The notes below the pieces were generated by a model that did not search any database, was not told the DNA's origin, and was given only the letters and a program-made list of their open reading frames with translations. Made by a program: the position numbers and the translations under genes. Positions 1-7,087 of a stretch of 36,674 nucleotides of DNA are shown one piece after another (the first letter of the stretch is position 1; the number at the start of each line of letters is the position of its first letter). The stretch spans positions 1-36,674 of the forward strand of contig JAQYLT010000040.1 of NCBI GenBank assembly GCA_028719885.1, read 5' to 3'. Source of the stretch: Bacillota bacterium (GTDB lineage Bacteria > Bacillota > Clostridia > Oscillospirales > Oscillospiraceae).

Positions 1-81
1 CTGACTGAGAAATTCTTTTTTCTTTGTCCGCACCTGCGCCAGTTCATCGCTGAATGCGGAAATCGTCATTTGTTTATCCAT
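1..81 (-). CDS. Transposase N-terminus (IS5-type), cut by window edge
   Basis: The first 27 codons of a - strand gene are visible, starting at the ATG at 81 and leaving the window at base 1. The peptide has the short helix and basic patch (VRTKKKEFLSQ) that I associate with the start of IS5-type DDE transposases, which normally continue with an IPW-type motif outside this window. A TATAAT-like -10 (88-93) lies just upstream on the same strand. The terminal inverted repeat cannot be defined because the other end is missing. Family assignment rests on a short stretch, so it is tentative. Confidence 0.5.
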   Translation of the reverse strand, partial: MDKQMTISAFSDELAQVRTKKKEFLSQ

Positions 82-165
82 GGTTTTATTATATCACACC
101 TGGCGGTATCTGGCACTTTTTTCTGTGCGGTATTGCCTTAAACAAAACATATCCCACTGTTGCGG

Positions 166-562
166 CAAATTGGAATTTGGCGGGTTTGTTGAATTGAAAA
201 TGTTTCAATATGTGCGTAGGGAACGGATTTATCCGTTCCGAAAGGTTGGTTACCATCCTTGGTTCGTTGAACGGGAAATGTTCCAGCGTGTCCGTAGGGA
301 ATGGGCTTGCTCATTCCGACTGCGTCAGCAGCTTTTCCTCCACAGGCGGTCTCCCGAAGAAACCACCAAATTCAAAAATATGAACAGCTTCCAGGGCGGC
401 TTCGCCGACGGAATGAGCAAGCCCATTCCCTACGGTTTCGTCCAACCTGATACCATTCAACGGAAACGCCACAGAATCGTTACAATCCGGCGGGGGCAAG
501 CCCCCGCCCTACGGTATGCACCATTTTCCCATACGCCAATCACATCGCCAAATTCCAATTTG
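166..562. repeat. Intergenic inverted-repeat element, copy 1
   Basis: This 397-bp noncoding block is bounded by inverted 16-bp ends: CAAATTGGAATTTGGC at 166-181 and its reverse complement at 547-562. The inner flanks differ: the left end continues GGGTTTGTTGAATTG, the right end (reverse complement) continues GATGT. Inside are strong hairpins, including GAATGGGCTTGCTCATTCC near 300 pairing with its complement near 412, and CGGGGGCAAGCCCCCG near 490. A second copy at 9897-10205 carries the same two ends in opposite orientation. There is no plausible gene in it. It behaves like a MITE or other non-autonomous intergenic repeat; mobility is inference. Confidence 0.8.
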
Positions 563-612
563 CTGGCTGAAACCGGCATGCAAAATATAAAATGCGAAAG
601 GAGGACAGCGAT

Positions 613-1989
613 TTGCTGACCTATGAGCTGAAAAAGAAGCCCGGGCTGCCCCTTTACGAGGCCCTTTACCGCTGCATCCGTCAGGACATTCTGGACGGGA
701 AGCTGAAGCCCGGTGAAAAGCTGCCCTCCAAGCGGGCGCTGGCAGAGCATTTGGAGCTTGGAAAAATCACAGTAGAGACTGCCTACGCCCAGCTGCTCGC
801 CGAGGGGTTCATCTGTTCCCGGGAGAAGGTGGGCTTTTTTGTAGAATCCATGGAGCGCCCCGCACCGGCAGCGGAACCGGCCCCCAAAAGCAGCCCCGCC
901 AAGGAGCCGGAGCCGGTGCTGCTGGACCTCACCGCCAACGGCACCGGGCATTTTCCGTTCACCGTTTGGAGCCGCCTCCAGCGGGAGGTGATCCTGGACT
1001 ACGACCGGCAGCTGCTGCTCCCCCTGCCCAACCAGGGCATCCCGGAGCTGCGGACGGCCATTGCTCAGCATCTGGCCGCCTTCCGGGGCATGGCCATCGA
1101 CCCGGAGAACATCCTCATCGGCGCGGGAACGGACTTTCTCTATAACCTGCTGATTCAGCTTCTGGGGCGGGACAAAATTTACGCCGTGGAGGAGCCGGGC
1201 TACGGGAAAATCCGAAAAATCTATGCCGCCGGCGGGGTGCGCTGCGTCAGCGTGACCATGGACTCCCTGGGCGTCCGGCCCGGGGAGCTGGAACAGGCCC
1301 AGGTGCTCCACTTCTCTCCCTCCCACCATTTTCCCACCGGACTGGTCACCCCCATGAGCCGCCGCCAGGAGCTGCTGGCCTGGGCCTCCAAGGGAAACTG
1401 GATCATTGAGGACGACTACGACAGCGAGTTCCGCTTTGCCAGCCATCCCCTGCCCGCCCTGCAATCCATGGCCCCGGACCGGGTGATTTATATCAACTCC
1501 TTTTCCAAGAGCCTGGCTCCCTCCATCCGCATCAGCTATGCGGTGCTGCCTGCGGGGCTCATGGAGCAGTTTCGCAGCCGTCTGGGCTTTTACAGCTGCA
1601 CGGTGCCCAGCTTCGAGCAGTACACCCTGGCCCGGTTCCTCAGCCAGGGTCATTTTGAAAAGCACATCAACCGCATGCGCCGGTTTTATCAGAAGCGGCG
1701 CAACCTGGTGATCGACGCCCTGTCCCATTGCCCCGGAGGGGAAAAGCTCACCATTTTGGAGCAGGACGCGGGGCTCCATTTCCTCCTCCGGGTGGATACC
1801 CAATGGACGGACCGGCAGCTCACCCAATGGCTGCTGGAGCTGGGCATCCGGGTACAGCCCCTGAGCAGCTTTTACCATGAGACAAATCCCGGGGACCTGC
1901 ACTGCCTGGTGGTGAACTACTCCGGCCTGGAGGAGCCCCAGCTGGAGCAGGCGCTGAATCGGCTGGAACAGGCTCTGAGGGCGCTTTAA
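613..1989 (+). CDS. MocR/PdxR-type regulator (GntR wHTH + aminotransferase fold)
   Basis: A 458-residue regulator. The N-terminal 70 residues form a GntR winged helix (LYEALYRCIRQDIL...GEKLPSKRALAEHL). The rest is a fold-type I aminotransferase domain with the PLP-binding lysine in NSFSKSLAPS (about residue 299) and an aspartate-rich motif IIEDDYDSEF. Family members use PLP or an amino-acid-PLP adduct as ligand and control vitamin B6, GABA, taurine or related genes. I place the start at TTG 613, not ATG 592, because AAAGGAGG (597-604) ends 8 bases before it and would lie inside the longer reading frame. The effector is unknown. The next gene, on the same strand with its own promoter, may be a target. 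Confidence 0.88.
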   Translation: MLTYELKKKPGLPLYEALYRCIRQDILDGKLKPGEKLPSKRALAEHLELGKITVETAYAQLLAEGFICSREKVGFFVESMERPAPAAEPAPKSSPAKEPEPVLLDLTANGTGHFPFTVWSRLQREVILDYDRQLLLPLPNQGIPELRTAIAQHLAAFRGMAIDPENILIGAGTDFLYNLLIQLLGRDKIYAVEEPGYGKIRKIYAAGGVRCVSVTMDSLGVRPGELEQAQVLHFSPSHHFPTGLVTPMSRRQELLAWASKGNWIIEDDYDSEFRFASHPLPALQSMAPDRVIYINSFSKSLAPSIRISYAVLPAGLMEQFRSRLGFYSCTVPSFEQYTLARFLSQGHFEKHINRMRRFYQKRRNLVIDALSHCPGGEKLTILEQDAGLHFLLRVDTQWTDRQLTQWLLELGIRVQPLSSFYHETNPGDLHCLVVNYSGLEEPQLEQALNRLEQALRAL

Positions 1990-2004
1990 TCCCCAATTCT
2001 CCCC

Positions 2005-2033
2005 TTGCATTCCCGGGTTCTTCCATTTATAAT
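2005..2033 (+). promoter_or_regulatory. Sigma-A promoter for the ADPRH-fold gene
   Basis: TTGCAT (2005-2010), 17-bp spacer, TATAAT (2028-2033), placed 40 bases before the ATG at 2074. It shows that the downstream gene can be expressed independently of the MocR-type regulator that ends 15 bases upstream of the -35 box. Confidence 0.75.
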
Positions 2034-2073
2034 AGAAGCATACTCATCTCACACAGGCAAGGAGGGACGGCAT

Positions 2074-3177
2074 ATGCGGCTCAATCAGGCGGCCTATCGG
2101 GGATGCCTTTTGGGCATGGCGGTAGGCGACGCCATGGGATATCCGGTGGATTCCCTGACCCTGGGCGAAATCCGGGACAACTACGGCCCCAACGGGCTTT
2201 TGGGCTACGACCTGGTGAACGGCTATGCGGACGTCACCTCCTACACCCAGCTGGCGGCATTCACCTGCAACGGGCTGCTCATTGCCGTGACCCGGGGGCA
2301 GATGATGGGAAAAATGGCGCCGCTGGTGAAATACGTGGGTCTTTCCAGCCGGGAGTGGCTGGCCTCCCAGCGTCCCTGGGAGCGAAAGGAGCGCACCTTC
2401 TGCTGGCTGCTCCACCGGCCGGACATCTGCCGGCGGTTCTGCATGGACACCCGGATGCTGGACACCCTGAGCCGGGAGAATCTGGGCACCCCCGAAACCC
2501 CGGTGAACAATTTCACCACCCCCGGCGGCCTCACCACTGCCATCGGCGTGGGGCTCTTTCACCACCCCGACCGGATGAAGCAGCCGGAGCTGGACCGGCT
2601 GGGGGCGGAGACCGTGGCCCTAACCCACGGGGGACCTCTGGCCTTTCTCTCCGGCGCGGCCCTGGCCCATCTCATCAGCCGCAGCCTCTATGCCCCCCAG
2701 GTTCCCCTGGGGCAGCTGGTTTTGGAAACCGCCCAGATGATTTCCGCCCAATTTGCCCACCAGTACCCCGCCCAGTGCTCCGAGCTCACCACGCTGCTGC
2801 GGCTGGCGGTATCCATGGAGCGGGATGTGAGCCTGAACACCTGGGATGTGATGGAGAAATTCCACTGCCAGTCCGCCGCTCAGGTGCTGGCGGGAGCGGT
2901 TTATGCCTGCATGGCCGGTGGGGAGGAATTCGACGCCGCCATGATCATCGCCGTGAACCACTCCGGCAGGAGCTCCGCCGTGGGGGCCATTGCCGGTGCC
3001 CTGCTGGGGCTGCGGCTGGGAGAGATCGCCCTGCCGGAATTCTACCTGGAATGTCTGGAGCCCGCCGATACCCTGCGGGAGCTGGCGGACGATTTGTGGA
3101 CCGGCTGCCCCATGGAAATGGGCAAGCGGCTCTTCGACGCCGACTGGGACCACAAATACATCCACGGCGGAAAGTAA
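2074..3177 (+). CDS. ADP-ribosylglycohydrolase-fold protein lacking metal ligands
   Basis: A 367-residue member of the ADP-ribosylglycohydrolase (DraG/ARH) fold, recognised from GMAVGDAMGYPVD near the N-terminus and the C-terminal AVNHSGRSSAVGAIAGALLG block. Active members bind two Mg ions through an N-terminal [T/S]DDT motif and a C-terminal GGDxD[ST] motif. Here these read ADVT (residues 52-55) and SGRSS (297-301), so several ligand aspartates are gone. The intact homologue at 28909-29709 keeps both. Hydrolase activity is therefore doubtful; it may be a binding or regulatory protein. The start is ATG 2074 behind AAGGAGG (2059-2065), not the longer frame from 2005, which would cover the promoter. 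A terminator hairpin follows the stop. Confidence 0.8.
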   Translation: MRLNQAAYRGCLLGMAVGDAMGYPVDSLTLGEIRDNYGPNGLLGYDLVNGYADVTSYTQLAAFTCNGLLIAVTRGQMMGKMAPLVKYVGLSSREWLASQRPWERKERTFCWLLHRPDICRRFCMDTRMLDTLSRENLGTPETPVNNFTTPGGLTTAIGVGLFHHPDRMKQPELDRLGAETVALTHGGPLAFLSGAALAHLISRSLYAPQVPLGQLVLETAQMISAQFAHQYPAQCSELTTLLRLAVSMERDVSLNTWDVMEKFHCQSAAQVLAGAVYACMAGGEEFDAAMIIAVNHSGRSSAVGAIAGALLGLRLGEIALPEFYLECLEPADTLRELADDLWTGCPMEMGKRLFDADWDHKYIHGGK

Positions 3178-3194
3178 TGCCCGCCCTGATAACA

Positions 3195-3230
3195 AAAATT
3201 CTCCCCTCCGATTTTGGAGGGGAGATTTGA
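3195..3230. terminator. Hairpin between convergent genes, likely bidirectional
   Basis: CTCCCCTCC (3201-3209) pairs with GGAGGGGAG (3216-3224) around a 6-base loop. On the - strand it is followed by a T-rich run (AATTTTTG), ending the metF operon just past its stop at 3240. On the + strand it follows the ADPRH-fold gene with a weaker T-rich tail. Confidence 0.8.
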
Positions 3231-3239
3231 TTATTGTGA

Positions 3240-4121
3240 TTACTTCAGGCCAGCCTGGGACAGCAGAGCGGGAATCTTGGCCTCCCAGCCCAGAGACATG
3301 ATGTGCACGCCCTGGCAGTAGGGCTTGCACGCCCGGATGATCCGGGCGGCGATCTCCACGCCGGTGATGCCGGCCTTGGTCTTCTCCTTGTCCGCCTGGA
3401 GTTCGGCAATGAGCTCGTCGGGGATGTGGACACCGGCCACGTTGTTGTTCATGAACTTGCACATACCGGCGGACTTGGGAATGATGATGCCCACCTGCAC
3501 GGGCTTGCCAAACTGCTTGGCGGCTTCCATGAACTTGATGAACTTTTCAGGCTCGAACACGGCCTGGGTCTGGAAGTATTCGGCACCAGCCTTCACCTTG
3601 CGTTCCATCTTCACCAGCTGAGCGTCCACAGAGTCGGAGCAGGGGGACACCACCGCGCCCTTGGCAAACTTGGGGGGCTCACCCACCAAGTCATTCCCGC
3701 CCAGGTCCTTGCCGGTTTCCAGCAGGGAGGCAGTGTGGAGCAGGGAGACGGAGTCCAGGTCAAACACGGGCTTGGCCTGGGGATGGTCGCCCAGCTTGGT
3801 GTGGTCGCCGGTGAGGCACAGGATGTTGTCGATGCCCAGCATGGCGGCGCTGAGCAGATCGGACTGGAGGGCGATGCGGTTCCGGTCCCGGCAGGTCAGC
3901 TGGAAGATGGGGTTCAGGCCCGCATCCTTCAGCACCTTACAGGTGGCGAGAGACCCCAGGCGCATGACGGAGGACTGGTTATCGGTGACGTTGACGAAGT
4001 GTACGCCAGTGAGATACTTCTTGGCCTCCTCTACCATGCCGTCGATATGAATTCCTTTGGGAGGGCCGACCTCGGCGGTAACGACAAATTCACCGTTGTC
4101 AAACAGTTCAGTAATTCTCAT
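3240..4121 (-). CDS. metF: Methylenetetrahydrofolate reductase
   Basis: A 293-residue MetF-type TIM barrel that reduces 5,10-methylene-THF to 5-methyl-THF using bound flavin. Recognisable segments are VVTAEVGPPKG near the N-terminus, VNVTDNQSS, QLTCRDRNR and NILCLTGDH. The length fits the catalytic subunit. It is the last gene of a - strand operon after rnfC2 and metV, 20 bp behind metV, and ends at a terminator. In acetogens such as Acetobacterium woodii, MetF works in a complex with MetV and RnfC2 in the methyl branch of the Wood-Ljungdahl pathway. The rest of that pathway is not in this window, so the supply of methyl groups for methionine is an equally valid role. Confidence 0.93.
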   Translation of the reverse strand: MRITELFDNGEFVVTAEVGPPKGIHIDGMVEEAKKYLTGVHFVNVTDNQSSVMRLGSLATCKVLKDAGLNPIFQLTCRDRNRIALQSDLLSAAMLGIDNILCLTGDHTKLGDHPQAKPVFDLDSVSLLHTASLLETGKDLGGNDLVGEPPKFAKGAVVSPCSDSVDAQLVKMERKVKAGAEYFQTQAVFEPEKFIKFMEAAKQFGKPVQVGIIIPKSAGMCKFMNNNVAGVHIPDELIAELQADKEKTKAGITGVEIAARIIRACKPYCQGVHIMSLGWEAKIPALLSQAGLK

Positions 4122-4141
4122 AATTCTATTCGCTCCTCAAT

Positions 4142-4780
4142 TTATTCAGATTCTTTGGCGGCCTTGGTAGCCTCGTCCGTATTAAAGTCATGCAGCTGGG
4201 TGGGGCACTTCAGAACATCCAGCCGTCCCTGGGCCTTCAGGCGGGCAATGATGCGCTCCCAGCCGCAGTCCATGTCGGGGCAGACCTCGCATTTGCCGTT
4301 GTGGCTGGTGCCGCCGCAGGGGCCGTTGACCAGGCTCTTGGAGCAGGCGGTGATGGGGCAGATGCCGCCGGTGAGGTTCAGGAAGCACTCGCCGCACTGG
4401 CCGCAGTCGTATTCCAGAGGCGTCACGCCCTGGAAGCCGGGCAGCTCGATGGTGTCGCAGCAGGCGTAAACGGGCTTATCCTCCAGCACCTCGCTGATGG
4501 TCTGCACGCCCACGCCGCAGGAGAACACCAGCACGGCGTCGGCTTCGGCGATTTTCGCCATGCAGCTGCGAAGCCGCAGATTCAGCTCCGTGGGGTTGCA
4601 GATGTAGTCGGTGGTGAGCACGCCCACGACCTTGCCTTCGTCCGCCAGCTTTTTCTGCAGCGCCTTTGCCTCTTCCTCGGGGAAGCCCACTTCCTTGCAG
4701 CCGTGGCAGTTGATGAGGAAGACCTTGCCGGAAGCCAGGGAAGCAATGGCTTCTTCAGATTTCAGTTTCGTCTTTAACAT
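4142..4780 (-). CDS. metV: MetV-type methylene-THF reductase partner subunit
   Basis: A 212-residue cysteine-rich protein of the MetV family (methylene-THF reductase C-terminal-like). It contains NCHGCKE near residue 22 and the block CGQCGECFLNLTGGICPI followed by C-SKSLVNGPCGG, NGKCEVCPDMDC. These cysteines probably bind metal or an Fe-S cluster that passes electrons to MetF. The start is ATG 4780, behind AGGGGG, 14 bp after the rnfC2 stop; the longer frame to 4888 would run into rnfC2. The N-terminal domain of the neighbouring RnfC2 is a clear paralogue of this protein. Confidence 0.88.
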   Translation of the reverse strand: MLKTKLKSEEAIASLASGKVFLINCHGCKEVGFPEEEAKALQKKLADEGKVVGVLTTDYICNPTELNLRLRSCMAKIAEADAVLVFSCGVGVQTISEVLEDKPVYACCDTIELPGFQGVTPLEYDCGQCGECFLNLTGGICPITACSKSLVNGPCGGTSHNGKCEVCPDMDCGWERIIARLKAQGRLDVLKCPTQLHDFNTDEATKAAKESE

Positions 4781-4794
4781 GGTTCTCTTCCCCC

Positions 4795-6759
4795 TTATTT
4801 CTTCTTCAGCAGCGGCGCCACCAGACCCTTGGCGGCATTGATCTTGGACACCAGAGGAATCTTGGACGAGCAGATGTATTCGCAGCACTTACAGGAGAAG
4901 CAGTCCATCACATTCAGCTTCAGCAAGCCCTCGGCGTCGCCCAGCTGGCCCAGCTTGTAGATTTCCAGGGGCGCCAGCTCCATGGGACACACGTCCACGC
5001 AGCGGCCGCACTTGATGCACTCTTTTTCCTCGGTGTGGTCGGCAGCAATGGCGATGATGCCGTTGGAGCCCTTGATGATGGGCACATTGGTATCATTGAT
5101 GGGAGCGCCCATCATGGGTCCGCCCATTTTCAGCACCACATCGTCGCCGGTGATCCCGCCGCAGTGGTCGATGATCTCCTGGACGTTGGTGCCCAGCTTT
5201 ACCATGTAGTTGCCGGGGTGCTTGATAAACTCACCGGTGACGGAGACCACCCGCTCCACAAGGGGCATGCCTTTCTGGATGGCGTCGGAGATGGCCTTGG
5301 CGGTGGAGGTGTTGCTCACCACGCAGCCCACATCGGCGGGCAGCTTGCCGCTGGGCACCTGGCGGCCCATGACCTTTTTGATCAGCATCTTCTCAGCGCC
5401 CTCGGGGTACTGGGTCTTGGCGGCGCAGATGCGGATATTGTCGTAGGGAGCCACCTTTTCTTCCATCAGGGCGATGGCATCGGGCTTGTTATCCTCAATG
5501 AGGATGACACCCTCGGGGGCGCTGACGGCCTTCATCATGGCCCGCAGGCCGAACACGATGTCGTCGGCGTATTCCAGCATGACCCGATGGTCGGCGGTGA
5601 GGTAGGGCTCACACTCGGAGCCGTTGATGAGCACGGCGTCGATGGGCTTGCCAGGCTTCAGCTTTACGTAGGTGGGGAAGGTGGCGCCGCCCATGCCCAC
5701 GATGCCCTTTTCCTTGACGATGTCGATGATCTCGTCGGGGGTGAGCTCTTCCAGAGGCTTATTCGGCACCACGGATTCGTGGAGGGTGTTCTTGCCGTCG
5801 TTCCTGATGACCACGCTCATGACACCGGGTCCCTTGTTGGGATGGGTGTGGGGCTCCACCGCGATCACGGTGCCGCTGACGCTGGAGTGGACGGGCGCGC
5901 TGATGAAGCCCGCCTGCTCGCCGATGAGCTGGCCCACTTTCACCTGGTCGCCGGGCTGCACCACGGGGTTGGCCGGAGCGCCGATGTGCATGGCCAGGGG
6001 GATGATGACGGTATCTGGCTCGGGGAACTTCTGCAGGGCCAGATGCTCGGTGAATTCCTTGTTTTCGGTGGGATGGACGCCGCCGTAGAAGCCCTCGTAC
6101 CGCTTGGCCCGGGCTTCGGCCACGTAGGCCTTGATCTCATCCACATTGCAAACGGAGTAGTCCCGCAGCTGGACGGGCTGGTCCAGGAACTCCTTGGTGC
6201 GGCCCTGCTTTTCCAGGCGCTGATAGATCTTCTCCCAGGCGCAGTCTTTCTTGGGGTCGATCTCGCACTTGCCGTTCTTGGCGCCGCCGCACTGGCCGTT
6301 CACCAGGCTCTTGGTGCAGTCCACAATGGGGCAGATGCCGCCGGTGACATTCAGATAGCACTGGGCGCAGGCGCCGCAGGTCTTCTTGGTCAGGGCCATG
6401 CCGTGATGGCCGATGTAGTTCAGGGAATTGGTTGCGGTGAAAACAGGGACGGCTTCCATATCCGCCACGGTCTGCACGCCCAGGCCGCAGGAGATGACCA
6501 CCACATTCTCGGTGCCCTCGGGGAGTGCCAGCTTCTTTTCGGTTTGGACCTTGTTGCAGAGGAAATCCACTCTGGCGGTGCCGGTGATGTGCTTGCCCTG
6601 CTCCTGAGAAAGGCCAACGAAGCTGTCAAGCTCCGGCTCGGCGGTGGTGTCGAATTCCTTGAAGCACTTGTTGCAGGCCACGACAAAGAAATTGTCCTTC
6701 CCCGCAAGCAAGCTCTCCAGCTCTTCCTTGCTCTTTAACACATACTTGGTATAATCCAC
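4795..6759 (-). CDS. rnfC2: RnfC2: MetV-like domain fused to RnfC-like electron input subunit
   Basis: A protein of about 654 residues. Residues 1-205 are MetV-like (C-GACAQCYLNVTGGICPI, CTKSLVNGQCGG). Residues 225-655 resemble RnfC/NuoF: a Nqo1-type nucleotide and flavin site around GMGGATFPT (356-364), then two 4Fe-4S clusters with cysteines at about 582, 585, 588, 592 and 621, 624, 627, 631. RnfC2 feeds NADH electrons to the MetV/MetF reductase in A. woodii-type complexes. There are no membrane segments and no other rnf genes nearby, so it is not part of an Rnf pump here. GTG 6759 is preferred over TTG 6762 because AAGGTG (6767-6772) then has a 7-base spacing. First gene of the operon. Confidence 0.88.
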   Translation of the reverse strand: MDYTKYVLKSKEELESLLAGKDNFFVVACNKCFKEFDTTAEPELDSFVGLSQEQGKHITGTARVDFLCNKVQTEKKLALPEGTENVVVISCGLGVQTVADMEAVPVFTATNSLNYIGHHGMALTKKTCGACAQCYLNVTGGICPIVDCTKSLVNGQCGGAKNGKCEIDPKKDCAWEKIYQRLEKQGRTKEFLDQPVQLRDYSVCNVDEIKAYVAEARAKRYEGFYGGVHPTENKEFTEHLALQKFPEPDTVIIPLAMHIGAPANPVVQPGDQVKVGQLIGEQAGFISAPVHSSVSGTVIAVEPHTHPNKGPGVMSVVIRNDGKNTLHESVVPNKPLEELTPDEIIDIVKEKGIVGMGGATFPTYVKLKPGKPIDAVLINGSECEPYLTADHRVMLEYADDIVFGLRAMMKAVSAPEGVILIEDNKPDAIALMEEKVAPYDNIRICAAKTQYPEGAEKMLIKKVMGRQVPSGKLPADVGCVVSNTSTAKAISDAIQKGMPLVERVVSVTGEFIKHPGNYMVKLGTNVQEIIDHCGGITGDDVVLKMGGPMMGAPINDTNVPIIKGSNGIIAIAADHTEEKECIKCGRCVDVCPMELAPLEIYKLGQLGDAEGLLKLNVMDCFSCKCCEYICSSKIPLVSKINAAKGLVAPLLKKK

Positions 6760-6790
6760 CAAATATCACCTTCTTATCCATTTGTTCTTC

Positions 6791-6800
6791 GTTTGCAAAC
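6791..6800. promoter_or_regulatory. Palindrome in the rnfC2 leader, candidate operator
   Basis: GTTTGCAAAC is a perfect 10-bp palindrome about 10-20 bases downstream of the predicted transcription start, with an extra AAAC half-site adjacent. The position suits a repressor site. The protein is unknown. Confidence 0.4.
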
Positions 6801-6817
6801 AAACGATTACAGCATGG

Positions 6818-6847
6818 ATTATACCATACAGTCCATACAAATGTCCA
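6818..6847 (-). promoter_or_regulatory. Promoter of the rnfC2-metV-metF operon
   Basis: On the - strand: TGGACA (6847-6842), 18-bp spacer, extended -10 TGGTATAAT (TATAAT at 6823-6818). Transcription should begin near 6811, giving a leader of about 50 nt, too short for a large riboswitch. Confidence 0.7.
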
Positions 6848-7044
6848 GTATTTCCCATGCATTTTTTCGGCAATTTTCCTTGTTTCTCCCTTTTTTGTGG
6901 TTAGCTTATGCTAATAAAAGGTGCGTACCGCCAATCCCCCGGCTGCGTCCCCCTTTAACATAATGGTCGCATGCAGTCAGAAGCTTTTGGCTGGTACGGA
7001 TTCGCCGAGGCTGGCGGTGATTGCAGGTTTGTGCTGCACGCGCC

Positions 7045-7082
7045 GAAAATATGCCCCGGGGGTGGCTGTGCACCTCCGGGGG
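7045..7082 (-). terminator. Terminator of the hybrid kinase gene
   Basis: On the - strand a GC-rich stem (7082-7071 with 7064-7054, loop GCTGTG) follows the kinase stop by 5 bases and is followed by ATATTTTC. The remaining 180 bp up to the rnfC2 promoter hold no gene that I can support. Confidence 0.65.
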
Positions 7083-7087
7083 ATTTC

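Noticed and set aside
80..619. 179-codon + strand frame at the left edge
   Set aside because: It runs through the inverted-repeat element and the ribosome binding site of the MocR-type gene. Its peptide mirrors the repeat and matches no family.
2005..2073. N-terminal extension of the ADPRH-fold gene from 2005
   Set aside because: It would cover the promoter and the AAGGAGG site; ATG 2074 is better supported.
4795..6759. Part of a membrane Rnf complex
   Set aside because: There are no rnfABDGE genes nearby, and the fusion and neighbours fit the soluble methylene-THF reductase complex.
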